From: JBJXGC01 sp046154545
GTDB taxonomy: Bacteria; Chloroflexota; Dehalococcoidia; Tepidiformales; Tepidiformaceae
DNA: 18,058 nucleotides
Direction: 5' to 3'
NCBI GenBank assembly: GCA_046154545.1
Contig: JBJXGC010000245.1
Span: forward strand, 1 to 18,058
Shown here: positions 6,209 through 13,756 of the stretch, in pieces
How positions within the stretch are numbered: position 1 is the stretch's first letter
Layout of the letters: the number at the start of each line of letters is the position of its first letter
Notes under the pieces: generated by a model
What the model saw: the letters and a program-made list of their open reading frames with translations, nothing else
Told to the model about the DNA's origin: nothing
Database searches by the model: none
Program-made: the position numbers and the translations under genes

Positions 6209-7552
6209 CTAACGCGCCTCTTCCCAGCGCCGCTCGAGTTCGGCGATGACGGCCGGGTCCGGTTCGCGGCCAGCATAGCGGGCCTGCTCAAAGGCCGCCG
6301 TAATCTCGTCCGTCACCGGCTTCCCCGTCACGGTCTTGAGCCGGGGCGCGTACTCCTCGGGGGTCTCGCCCGGCTTGCGGGGCGCCCCCTGGCTTTCGGC
6401 CCCGGCCAGCACGGCGGCGTAGAGCCGGATCGCCGCCGACGCCGGGATGTCGCGCTTCCGGCCACCGTGGCGCCCAAAGGAGTGGAGCAGGTTGGCCATA
6501 TCCTCTCGGAACACCCCCGTGATCGAAACGGCTTCGCCATCCGCCCGGCGCCGGGCGCTCCGCGAACGCAGGCGCGTCAGCCAGCGGAACAGAAGCAGCA
6601 GCGCACCCGCGAAGACGAGCAGGGCCAGCGCCCGGAAGCCGTACCCGGCCGCCGCCGACGGACTGGTGCCATCGTCGGCCTCCTTTCCGTTCGCCGCGTC
6701 CCGCGTCTCGGTGACCGTGTCCCCCAGCTCCAGGAAGGCCTGCGGCGGCTGGCCGTCAAAAAGCAGCCGGAAGAGCTGCTCGATCAGCCACGCAGGTGGA
6801 TACAGGATCGCGAACAGCACGGCGTTCACCGCCGTGCCCAGCGGCGGCCCAATGATCGGCCCAACGACGCCGAACACCAGCCAGAAGACCACCACGCAGG
6901 CCACGGTCGCGCCAACGGTGCCCGCCACCAGCACCGAGGTTGTGCCGCCCGCGCGCAGGTTGCCGATGGTCGCCCCGCTCAGGGAGAGCTGGGCACCGGC
7001 AAGGGAGATGAGGGCGACGGCGTAGTAGGCGGCCCCCGCCCGGGCGACCTCGCCCGTCCGGCTGGTATAGACCGCCAGGACCAGGCAGGCGGTCACGGCG
7101 ATGAACGGCAGGCCCACGCTCTTCGCCAGCCCTTCGAGCTCGACCTCGTTCGTGGCCCTCAGCGTGGTCCGCACCCAGAGCCCCGTCAGGAGGAGGAAGC
7201 CCAGGAGGATCGGCGTGCTCCCCCGGAGCGTCCCCTCGGCGCTGCGGACGAAGTTCGCCGCCCAGGAGAGGTCCCAGAAGGCGACATCGCCGTGGAACTC
7301 GATCCGCAGGATGCCGAAGATGACGATGAACGAGACGGCCGCCGTCACCAGCCTCGCCCACCGTTCCGGGACGCCGCCGAACTCGATCGCGCGCGGCAGC
7401 GTGAACGCCGCAAGCCCGGCGGCGATGAAGAAGACCGCACCGATCGCCTGCTGGGCTCCCTCGTCATGCCCGGCCGCGAACAGCTCAGCCAGCACGTAGA
7501 CGGCCAGCGCCTCGCTCACGATTGCCGCCAGGATTGCCGCGGACGCGATCAT
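6209..7552 (-). CDS. Multi-pass membrane protein with C-terminal DUF4129
   Basis: This 447-residue protein has about eight membrane helices in its first 270 residues, a hydrophilic stretch of about 45 residues (DGQPPQAFLELGDTVTETRD onward), one more helix (ALALLVFAGALLLLFRWL) and a cytosolic C-terminal domain. That domain (AIRLYAAVLAGAESQGAP, then RKPGETPEEYAPRL and ARYAGREPDP) is DUF4129, usually the tail of transglutaminase-like membrane proteins in MoxR/DUF58 clusters. No transglutaminase core is present: there is no Cys-His-Asp set and no room between the helices. Its ATG overlaps the DUF58 stop as ATGA, so it is the third gene of the moxR operon. It probably acts with MoxR and the DUF58 protein at the membrane. 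Function unknown. Confidence 0.85.
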   Translation of the reverse strand: MIASAAILAAIVSEALAVYVLAELFAAGHDEGAQQAIGAVFFIAAGLAAFTLPRAIEFGGVPERWARLVTAAVSFIVIFGILRIEFHGDVAFWDLSWAANFVRSAEGTLRGSTPILLGFLLLTGLWVRTTLRATNEVELEGLAKSVGLPFIAVTACLVLAVYTSRTGEVARAGAAYYAVALISLAGAQLSLSGATIGNLRAGGTTSVLVAGTVGATVACVVVFWLVFGVVGPIIGPPLGTAVNAVLFAILYPPAWLIEQLFRLLFDGQPPQAFLELGDTVTETRDAANGKEADDGTSPSAAAGYGFRALALLVFAGALLLLFRWLTRLRSRSARRRADGEAVSITGVFREDMANLLHSFGRHGGRKRDIPASAAIRLYAAVLAGAESQGAPRKPGETPEEYAPRLKTVTGKPVTDEITAAFEQARYAGREPDPAVIAELERRWEEAR

Positions 7553-8760
7553 GCCATCGGCCTCGTACGCTCGAAGGCGCGCCCCACCGACTGCACCGGG
7601 ATCCCCCGGGGGAGGACGTCCATCGCCCGCGCCGAGGTCGCGAGCACGAACACCCGGTGCCCCTCCTCGTGGAGGCGGACGATAACGCCCGCGAGTGCCT
7701 CGGGAATGAGCGAGGCCACAAGCACGATCGTCGATCCCGCGGGCAGGCGGCTCGTCTCGCGGAAGAGGGTGCCCGCGAGGTCACCCATGGTGAGTGGCTG
7801 GATCACCGCCAGCGCCTCCATGATTCGGGTGAGCTGCTCCGGCGACCGGGACGGCGGCAGCCTGATCGGCCGGTCGGCGTTCGGGAAGGCCCCGTTCGCC
7901 AGCAGTCCCACCGCGTACCTCGCCCCGGCCGCCCACACCGCGATCGACGCCGCCGTCGAGACCGCCCGTTCCAGTTCGTCCTTGAGGTAGCCTTCCCAGG
8001 CGTGCTGCATCGTGTCGATGTTCAGGCAGACGTAGAGCTGCTGTGTCGCCGACGGCTCATAGACGCGCGAGGTCAGCTCGCCACTGCGCGCCGTCGCCTT
8101 CCAGTCGATCCGTTTCATCGGGTCCCCGGGCCGATACTCACGCAGCCCGGCGATCCGTAGCGGGTCCTCGAAGACCCGGCTGCCGCCCTTCCGTTCACCG
8201 AAAGGCCGGTCGGCGGGCAGCCCCAGTTCGTCGAGCGTGAAGACGCGGGGATAGACCGTGAGCTGGCGCTCGTGCCCGACCTCCTGCGATTTCGGAAAGA
8301 TCCCGAAGAGGTCCGCCGAGCGGACGGTGGTGGGCCCAATCTGATGGAAGCCACGCTCCGATGCCCGGACCTCAAACTGCCAGGTGCGGCCTTCGTACCA
8401 TCCCATGGCGCCGCGCCGGGTGAGCCAGCTCGCGCCCGGCACGGCCGCCGAGGCGAGCGCCTCTCCCTCGACGCGGAGGGAGTCGGCGAGGGCCATCCGC
8501 CACTCGTACCAGGGGAGGGGCAGCAATTTGCGGTTCTGCATCGTGACGGTCAGGGTGAGCGGGTCGCCGATCGATGTGTGGTGCTCGGAGAGCGATGGCT
8601 CCAGCGTCACCCGCGAAAACAGGTGGCGGCTCCAATACCGGCTCACCGCCCCAACCAGGATGACGACGAACCCGACGCCCGTAATCACCGGTTCGCCGGC
8701 GGCGAAGCCGATGAAGGCGAGGGCGACACCGACCAGCAGCCAGGCGTCACGAAATGGCAT
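7549..8760 (-). CDS. DUF58 domain-containing membrane protein
   Basis: This 403-residue protein has two N-terminal helices (about 7-22 and 26-40), a beta-rich region and then the DUF58 signature FEDPLRIAGLREYRPGDPM followed by KRIDWKATARSGEL (about 198-229). The rest resembles a von Willebrand A-like fold (LYVCLNIDTM, then ALAVIQPLTMGDLAGTLF). DUF58 proteins are the usual partners of MoxR AAA+ ATPases and are thought to be substrates or adaptors in assembling membrane-linked complexes. The start is ATG at 8760-8758, 47 nt after the moxR stop. Its stop overlaps the DUF4129 gene. Family is certain; target unknown. Confidence 0.92.
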   Translation of the reverse strand: MPFRDAWLLVGVALAFIGFAAGEPVITGVGFVVILVGAVSRYWSRHLFSRVTLEPSLSEHHTSIGDPLTLTVTMQNRKLLPLPWYEWRMALADSLRVEGEALASAAVPGASWLTRRGAMGWYEGRTWQFEVRASERGFHQIGPTTVRSADLFGIFPKSQEVGHERQLTVYPRVFTLDELGLPADRPFGERKGGSRVFEDPLRIAGLREYRPGDPMKRIDWKATARSGELTSRVYEPSATQQLYVCLNIDTMQHAWEGYLKDELERAVSTAASIAVWAAGARYAVGLLANGAFPNADRPIRLPPSRSPEQLTRIMEALAVIQPLTMGDLAGTLFRETSRLPAGSTIVLVASLIPEALAGVIVRLHEEGHRVFVLATSARAMDVLPRGIPVQSVGRAFERTRPMA

Positions 8761-8807
8761 AACAGTCCCGCCGCCGCCCGGCCCTCAACGTCCCTTCGCT
8801 CCCCATC

Positions 8808-9776
8808 TCAACCTTCCACAGGCACCGGGACGCGCTCCAGGATGTCCCGGAGCAGCTCTCCAGCCTCGCGGCCGCGGAGCCGGGCCTGGGTGGAGAGGAT
8901 GAGCCGGTGGGGCAGGACGTGCGGCGCCATCGCCTTCACATCGTCCGGCAGGACGTAGTCCCGGCCGTTGATCGCCGCGTGGGCACGCGACGCGCGGAAG
9001 AGCGCGAGACTCGCACGTGGGCTGGCGCCGAGTTCGAACGTACCGTCTTCACGCGTGGCCCTCACGATGCGCACCGCATAACGGCGGACCGACGGATCGA
9101 CGTGGAGCTGCCCGAGAGCGCTCGTGAGGCGCAACAGCTCCTCCGCCTCGATGACCGCCCCAACATCGTCCATCGGGCTCGACGATTCGAACCGTTGGAG
9201 GATCTCGTCCTCCCCGTCCTCGTCCGGGTAGCCAAGCTTCAGCCGCAGAAGGAAGCGGTCGAGCTGGGCCTCGGGTAGCGGGAACGTGCCTTCCAACTCC
9301 ACCGGGTTCTGCGTCGCAATGACGAGGAACGGGCGCGGCAGCCGGATCGTCACGCCTTCCACCGTGAGCTGGCGCTCCTCCATCGCTTCGAGGAGGGCCG
9401 CCTGCGTGCGGGGCGTCGCCCGGTTGATCTCGTCCGCGAGGACGACCTGGGCGACCAGCGGGCCTTCGCGGAAGACGAAGTCCCCCTCCTTCTGGTTGAA
9501 GTAGTTGATCCCCGTGATATCCGCGGGCATCAGGTCCGGCGTGAACTGGATCCGGCGGAAGCTGCAACCGAGCGAGCGGGCGATGGCGCGGGCGAGCGTC
9601 GTCTTGCCCGTGCCCGGCACATCATCAAGGAGGATGTGGCCTTCACAGAGGAGGGCGACGAGGGCGAGCCGGACGACCTCCGGCTTGCCGACGATGACTC
9701 GCTCGACACTCGCCTGGAGGCGGTCGGCGGTTTCACGGATGAAAGAGACGTCCTGAGGCGTGAGGCGACCTGGCAT
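8808..9776 (-). CDS. MoxR-family AAA+ ATPase
   Basis: This 322-residue protein has a Walker A GTGKTT (55-60) in DDVPGTGKTTLARAIA, a Walker B VVLADEINRA (111-120), sensor 1 ATQNP (154-158) and the AAA lid region ending LPDDVKAMAPHVLPHRLILS, typical of MoxR (AAA_3). MoxR proteins act as chaperone-like ATPases that help mature metal- or membrane-linked complexes with DUF58/VWA partners, and both the DUF58 and DUF4129 genes follow here. The ATG at 9776-9774 has only a CGGGG too close (1 nt) to serve as a normal ribosome site. A TAGCAT hexamer 7 nt upstream (9789-9784) suggests a possible leaderless message. It is divergent from the enoyl-CoA hydratase-like gene. Confidence 0.94.
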   Translation of the reverse strand: MPGRLTPQDVSFIRETADRLQASVERVIVGKPEVVRLALVALLCEGHILLDDVPGTGKTTLARAIARSLGCSFRRIQFTPDLMPADITGINYFNQKEGDFVFREGPLVAQVVLADEINRATPRTQAALLEAMEERQLTVEGVTIRLPRPFLVIATQNPVELEGTFPLPEAQLDRFLLRLKLGYPDEDGEDEILQRFESSSPMDDVGAVIEAEELLRLTSALGQLHVDPSVRRYAVRIVRATREDGTFELGASPRASLALFRASRAHAAINGRDYVLPDDVKAMAPHVLPHRLILSTQARLRGREAGELLRDILERVPVPVEG

Positions 9777-9825
9777 GCCCCGGATGCTACGCGGGCCGGG
9801 CCGATCGGGCGAGCCGCGAACGGCT

Positions 9826-9831
9826 TATGAT
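9826..9831 (+). promoter_or_regulatory. Candidate -10 element of the plus-strand enoyl-CoA hydratase/MDR pair
   Basis: TATGAT matches the -10 consensus at 5 of 6 positions and sits 38 nt before the chosen ATG. No good -35 is seen 16-18 nt upstream. The ATG at 9827, a possible longer start of the gene, falls inside this hexamer. Confidence 0.35.
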
Positions 9832-9838
9832 GCGCGCG

Positions 9839-9856
9839 GGCCGGTGGTCTCCGGCC
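9839..9856 (+). promoter_or_regulatory. Stem-loop in the leader just before the ribosome binding site
   Basis: GGCCGG (9839-9844), loop TGGTCT, CCGGCC (9851-9856) form a perfect 6-bp GC stem that abuts the GGGAGGA ribosome site. If transcription starts from the -10 at 9826-9831, this would be the very 5' end of the message, where it could stabilise it or limit ribosome access. Confidence 0.45.
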
Positions 9857-9863
9857 GGGAGGA
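9857..9863 (+). promoter_or_regulatory. Ribosome binding site that fixes the ATG at 9869
   Basis: GGGAGGA lies 5 nt before the ATG at 9869-9871. It supports that start over the in-frame ATG at 9827, which would add 14 unconserved residues. Confidence 0.75.
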
Positions 9864-9868
9864 CTGGC

Positions 9869-10690
9869 ATGGACTACGAAAATCTCCTGGTGGAACGCCG
9901 GGGGGCCGAACAGGGCATCCTCTGGCTTACGTTGAACCGTCCGGAGAAGCTGAACGCCCTGAGCATGGCCCTCTTCGCCGAACTCGAAGACGTCTTCCGT
10001 ACGGCCCGAAAAGACCGGAGCATCCGCTGCGTTGTCATCACCGGCGCCGGACGCGGGTTCTGTGCCGGCGCCGACTTCAGCGGCAGTGCGGCCGCCAGCC
10101 GCGAGGGTACGCCCGCGCCCGATGCGCTGGACCTCGAAGGGGCACGCCTCCACTTCCGCGGCGAGAGCGAGGCCTACCTCGCGCTCCGCCGGCTGGACGT
10201 CCCGGTCATCGCCTCGGTCAACGGTGTCTGCGTCGGCGCCGGCTTCGACATGGTGGCCCACTGTGACATGGCCGTCGCTTCGACGGCCGCCCGCTTCCAG
10301 GTCGCCTACGTGAAGCGCGGCCTCTTCGCCGACCTCGGTGGCTTCTGGAGCCTGCCCCGCGTGATCGGCTGGCGAAAGGCGATGGAGATGATGATGACCG
10401 GCCGCTTTATGTCGGCCGAAGAGGCGCACGGCGCCGGCCTGACGAACTACCTGGTGCCCCCGGACGAACTGGAGGCGAAGACGATGGAACTCGCCCTGGC
10501 CGTCGAGGCTGGCCCACCGATCGGCCAGAAACTCGGCAAGATGCTCGCCTACCGGACGGCGAACCTCGACTTCGAGACCGCCCTCGAACTCTCCGGCACG
10601 GCCCTCAGCGTCACCGGCCCCTCCGAGGACCGGCGCGAGGGCGTCCGCGCCTTCGCCGAGAAACGCGAGCCGCGCTTCACCGGACGGTAG
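9869..10690 (+). CDS. Enoyl-CoA hydratase/isomerase superfamily protein
   Basis: This 273-residue crotonase-fold protein has LNRPEKLNALS (22-32), the oxyanion-hole loop ITGAGRGFCAGADFSG (57-72) and the second loop VNGVCVGAGFDMVAHCDMA (117-135). These hold the acyl-CoA thioester. By alignment to rat mitochondrial enoyl-CoA hydratase, the catalytic glutamates E144 and E164 are replaced by D127 and Y147. Simple hydration is therefore doubtful, and another superfamily reaction (isomerase, hydrolase or similar) or a modified mechanism is likely. It is followed after 22 nt by an MDR oxidoreductase gene, probably in the same transcript, and is divergent from moxR. Family membership is sure, the reaction is not. 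Confidence 0.9.
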   Translation: MDYENLLVERRGAEQGILWLTLNRPEKLNALSMALFAELEDVFRTARKDRSIRCVVITGAGRGFCAGADFSGSAAASREGTPAPDALDLEGARLHFRGESEAYLALRRLDVPVIASVNGVCVGAGFDMVAHCDMAVASTAARFQVAYVKRGLFADLGGFWSLPRVIGWRKAMEMMMTGRFMSAEEAHGAGLTNYLVPPDELEAKTMELALAVEAGPPIGQKLGKMLAYRTANLDFETALELSGTALSVTGPSEDRREGVRAFAEKREPRFTGR

Positions 10691-10712
10691 ACACGGGACG
10701 AGGATCTGCACC

Positions 10713-11690
10713 ATGACCAACGAAAAGACGATGCGAGCGGCCGTCCGCACCACCTACGGATCGCCTGACACCGTGCGAATCGAGCAACGCGAGCGGCCCG
10801 TGCCCGGCGGCGGCGAACTGCTCGTCCGTGTCCGCGCCACCACCGTCAACCGCACAGATTGCGGTTACCGGGCCGGGAAGCCGCTGGTCATCCGCCTCTT
10901 CAGCGGATTCCCACGCCCGAAGGTGCCCGTGCTCGGCACCGAATTCGCCGGCGAAGTTGAGGCCGTGGGCGCCAACGTCACAACGTTCACTGTCGGCGAC
11001 CGGGTCTGCGGGTACTGCGAAGGCACATTCGGCGCGCATGCCGAATACATGACCGTGACGGCGGAGCGGCTCATCGCGAGAATCCCGGAGGGGCGCACAT
11101 TCGAAGAGGCCGCCCCGAGCACGGAGGGTTCGCACTACGCCCTGGGGATATTGCGCGCGGCAAAGATGCGGGCCGGGCAGTCGGTGATGGTTTACGGCGC
11201 GTCCGGGGCGATAGGCTCGGCGGCGGTGCAAATCGCCCGGAGCATGGGCATTAAGGTCACGGCCGTCTGCCCGTCCCAACACCTGGAGCTGTTGAAGGGC
11301 CTGGGCGCCGACAAAGTCGTCGATTACCTGACCACCGACTTCACGAATGACGAGCAAGAGTACGATCTCGTCATGGACGCCGTCGGCAAGAGTTCATTCC
11401 GCGCCTGTCACCGGCTGCTCAAGCGCCACGGGATCTACATGTCGGTGGAGCCGGGGTTCCTCGTGCAGAATCTGATCCTGGCACTGGTATCGCCGCTTTT
11501 CCGGGGCCGAAGGGTGATCTTCCCGCTCCCCCGCCGCGACCCGGAGGCGATCAAGTATCTCCAGGGACTGATCGAGTCGGGCGAGTTCCGCCCGGTGGTC
11601 GACCGCGTGTACCCGCTGGACGAGATCGCCGAAGCCTACCGGTATGCGGAGACGGGCCAGAAAGTGGGCAACATCGTCGTCGCCGTGTGA
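10713..11690 (+). CDS. Zinc-independent MDR-family NAD(P)-dependent oxidoreductase
   Basis: This 325-residue protein has the N-terminal MDR catalytic fold (VRIEQRERPVPGGGELLVRV, VLGTEFAGEVEAVGANV) and a Rossmann domain with VMVYGASGAIGSAAVQIA, a GxSGxxG dinucleotide loop. The zinc-ligand GHE is replaced by GTE, and the four-cysteine structural zinc lobe is missing, so it belongs to the quinone-reductase-like, zinc-less branch. It ends with VYPLDEIAEAYRYAETGQKV followed by GNIVVAV, typical of this group, whose substrates are mostly unknown (quinones, enones, enoyl thioesters). ATG at 10713 has GAGG 8 nt upstream. It follows the enoyl-CoA hydratase-like gene and ends convergent with the antitoxin gene. 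Confidence 0.9.
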   Translation: MTNEKTMRAAVRTTYGSPDTVRIEQRERPVPGGGELLVRVRATTVNRTDCGYRAGKPLVIRLFSGFPRPKVPVLGTEFAGEVEAVGANVTTFTVGDRVCGYCEGTFGAHAEYMTVTAERLIARIPEGRTFEEAAPSTEGSHYALGILRAAKMRAGQSVMVYGASGAIGSAAVQIARSMGIKVTAVCPSQHLELLKGLGADKVVDYLTTDFTNDEQEYDLVMDAVGKSSFRACHRLLKRHGIYMSVEPGFLVQNLILALVSPLFRGRRVIFPLPRRDPEAIKYLQGLIESGEFRPVVDRVYPLDEIAEAYRYAETGQKVGNIVVAV

Positions 11691-11817
11691 TAGCGCCCGG
11701 CGTCGCCGCCCGAACCCCGCGGCGCAAGACCACGGCGCCAAGCTCGGGGAGAGCACGCAGCCCGTCGGGTCGCAGGCGCGGAGGCCTCCCTGCTCTTCGC
11801 CGAGAACGGAAACCGTG

Positions 11818-12120
11818 CTACGCAGAAGCCGGCGCTGCTTCGCGCACGACGCGCAGCTCCAAGTGCGCGCCAAGTGCGATGCAGAGGCGTTGCAGGTCCG
11901 GAAGAAACGGGTCAATGTCACCGAGTTCGATCGCTTCGACCGCGTCTGGCGTGGTCGCCGCCAATAGCGCCGCCTCAGCGATGTCGAGGCCACGCGCCAT
12001 CCGCAACTCGTACAGCTGCTTCCCAAGGTCTGTGTCTGCGTCCGCCTTCGCATAAGCAGCCGCCCAGGCCGGTGCGGCCTGAAATTCGGCTCTTAGCGTG
12101 CCCCACGTCTTACGACTCAT
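11818..12120 (-). CDS. HigA-like antitoxin, XRE-family HTH protein
   Basis: This 100-residue protein has a helix-turn-helix of XRE type from about residue 31: LGKQLYELRMARGLDIAEAA, then TTPDAVEAIELGDIDPFLPD and LQRLCIALGAHLELRVV. The N-terminal part (AAPAWAAAYAKADADTDLG) resembles HigA antitoxins that embrace the toxin. Its ATG at 12120-12118 overlaps the toxin stop by 11 nt. A GGAGCAGG ribosome site lies inside the toxin gene. The toxin-first order fits HigBA. It would bind the toxin and repress the operon. Convergent with the MDR gene. Confidence 0.82.
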   Translation of the reverse strand: MSRKTWGTLRAEFQAAPAWAAAYAKADADTDLGKQLYELRMARGLDIAEAALLAATTPDAVEAIELGDIDPFLPDLQRLCIALGAHLELRVVREAAPASA

Positions 12121-12466
12121 CGTCCTGCTCCTCGTCCAGTATAGCCGCCATTACTCGCGCGGCGCGTACAATCTCGCGCGCCTCGCGCCGGCTCTCCTTG
12201 CGAAAGACAGTCAGGAGGATGATTCGGCGGCCTTTGCCGATCACATACGTGACGCGGAAGTGTTGTCCGCCTAACGAGAGGCGCAGCTCGCGAAGCTTCC
12301 CCTGTAACTGGCGGGTGTGCGGCTCGCCGAGGTGTACGCCTTCGGTCTCCAGGCGTTCAACGTGTCGGGCGACCAGCGCGCGATGACGGTCTGACAGCAA
12401 TCGCAGCCAGCGCTCAACCTCGTCCTCGACCTCCAGCCGACCCCAACGCTCGTTCTCGCTGGCCAT
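12110..12466 (-). CDS. HigB-like (Gp49-family) mRNA interferase toxin
   Basis: This 118-residue basic protein matches the phage Gp49/HigB family: EVERWLRLLSDRHRALVARH, then LGEPHTRQLQGKLRELRLSL, QHFRVTYVIGKGRRIILLTV and FRKESRREAREIVRA. These correspond to the family's H-x-x-x-L-x-G-x-L-x-E-L-R core, the R-x-x-Y strand and the F-x-K tail with EI-x-x-A. HigB toxins cut mRNA on the ribosome. The ATG at 12466-12464 lies 12 nt after the E2 stop with no clear ribosome site or promoter of its own, so it may be read from the PDH transcript. Family good; activity inferred. Confidence 0.85.
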   Translation of the reverse strand: MASENERWGRLEVEDEVERWLRLLSDRHRALVARHVERLETEGVHLGEPHTRQLQGKLRELRLSLGGQHFRVTYVIGKGRRIILLTVFRKESRREAREIVRAARVMAAILDEEQDDES

Positions 12467-12478
12467 GCCCGGCGGAGT

Positions 12479-13753
12479 CTACAGCGCCAGGCTCACCGGG
12501 TTCTCCAGGAGCCCCTGGATCTCCTTGATGAAACGGGCGCCTTCGGCCCCGTCGCTCACCCGGTGGTCGGCGCTCAGGGCGAGCTTCATCACCTTGCTCG
12601 CCACCACCGCGCCGTCGCGGACAACGGCCTGGTCGAGGACACTGCCCACTCCCAGGATCGCCGCCTGCGGGGGCTTGATGATGCCGATCAGGGCCTCGAC
12701 CCCGTAGGCGCCGAGGTTGGTGATGCTGAAGGTACCCGCGCTATACTCGTCCGCCCGGAGATGGCCGCCCTTCGCCCGGGCGATCAGGTCCTTCGCCTCG
12801 GCGGCGATGCGGCCGAGCGTCTTGTTCCCACAGTCGAGGACGGCCGGCGCGATCAGCCCTTCGTCCAGGGCGACAGCGATATCGATGTTGATCACGGTGT
12901 GCAGCTTCAGCCCTTCGTCGCTGTACTCGCCGTTGAACTTCGGGTGCCGCCCGAGGGCGATCGCGCACGCTTTCACGACGAGGTCGTTGATGCTGACCCG
13001 CTGCGCCTCCGAGGCCGAGGCGTTGATCCGCTCGCGGAAGCTGAGCGCCTCGCTCATATCGACATCGAGCGTCAGGTAGTAGTGCGGCTGCTGCTGCTTC
13101 GATTGGACCATGCGGCGGGCGATGGTCTGGCGCATGCGGTTGAGCGGCTGCAGCTCGAACCCGGCCTCCAACGCGATCCCTACCCGGGCCGGCGTGGTAG
13201 CGGTGACCGCTGCGGGTGCCGCCGCCTGCGCGGCCGGTGCGGGTGCCGCCGCCGCGGCTGCGATGGCGGCCTCGACGTCCCGGCGGAGGATACGGCCGTC
13301 TGGGCCACTGCCCTGGACCATATCTGCCGCCAGGCCGGCGTCACGCGCGATGCGCCGGGCGACGGGGGATATCCGCAGCCGGCCGTTCATCTCCGAATCG
13401 GCGGCGGCCGCCCGCGCGGCGCGGGGCGGGAGGGTCGCCGTCGCTGACCCGCTGAGCTTCCGTTCGGCCGTAGCCGGACGGGCCATCCGGGCCGGTTCAG
13501 CCTCGACCGCCTCGCCAGCCGTCCCAAGCAGGGCGATCACCTGGCCCACCGGGACGGTGTCACCCTCGGGCACCACGTACTTCAGGAGTACGCCGGACTC
13601 GAAGGCCTCGAGCTCGACCGTCGCCTTGTCGGTCTCGATCTCGGCGAGGACATCGCCACGATTGACCTGCTCGCCGACCTGCTTCACCCACTTCACGAGG
13701 GTGCCCTCGGTCATATCCGCACCCATCTGGGGCATGATCACGTCGATGGCCAC
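12479..13753 (-). CDS. pdhC: Dihydrolipoamide acetyltransferase, pyruvate dehydrogenase E2
   Basis: E2 forms the core of the 2-oxo acid dehydrogenase complex and passes the acetyl group from lipoate to CoA. The 424-residue protein has one N-terminal lipoyl domain (1-80) with the lipoylated lysine K43 in EIETDKATVE, then a flexible Ala/Pro-rich linker. A peripheral-subunit-binding domain begins RISPVARRIARDAGLAADMV (about 127-165). A second Ala/Pro linker follows, then the catalytic domain (about 190-424) with H397 and D401 in SADHRVSDG. The start is GTG at 13753-13751, 3 nt after the E1 beta stop, with AGGAG just upstream. It is the fourth PDH gene; a toxin-antitoxin pair follows at 12 nt. 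Confidence 0.94.
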   Translation of the reverse strand: MAIDVIMPQMGADMTEGTLVKWVKQVGEQVNRGDVLAEIETDKATVELEAFESGVLLKYVVPEGDTVPVGQVIALLGTAGEAVEAEPARMARPATAERKLSGSATATLPPRAARAAAADSEMNGRLRISPVARRIARDAGLAADMVQGSGPDGRILRRDVEAAIAAAAAAPAPAAQAAAPAAVTATTPARVGIALEAGFELQPLNRMRQTIARRMVQSKQQQPHYYLTLDVDMSEALSFRERINASASEAQRVSINDLVVKACAIALGRHPKFNGEYSDEGLKLHTVINIDIAVALDEGLIAPAVLDCGNKTLGRIAAEAKDLIARAKGGHLRADEYSAGTFSITNLGAYGVEALIGIIKPPQAAILGVGSVLDQAVVRDGAVVASKVMKLALSADHRVSDGAEGARFIKEIQGLLENPVSLAL

Positions 13754-13756
13754 GGG

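Noticed and set aside
6467..7990. A 507-codon open frame on the plus strand opposite the DUF4129 and DUF58 genes
   Set aside because: Low-complexity Arg/Gln/Asp/Gly sequence, no recognisable domain; it mirrors two well-supported genes.
9530..10753. A 407-codon minus-strand frame opposite the enoyl-CoA hydratase-like gene
   Set aside because: It covers the moxR start and the divergent promoter, and its sequence is the mirror of a real crotonase-fold gene.
11704..11724. CGCCGC/GCGGCG hairpin after the MDR gene as a terminator
   Set aside because: Only 6 bp with a 9-nt loop and no T-tract; too weak in this base composition to call.
11719..11750. A second copy of the CGCCAAG repeat (GCGCAAG and GCGCCAAGCTC)
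   Set aside because: The two partial units lack the 8/9-nt spacing and the GAAACCG lead, so similarity is probably chance.
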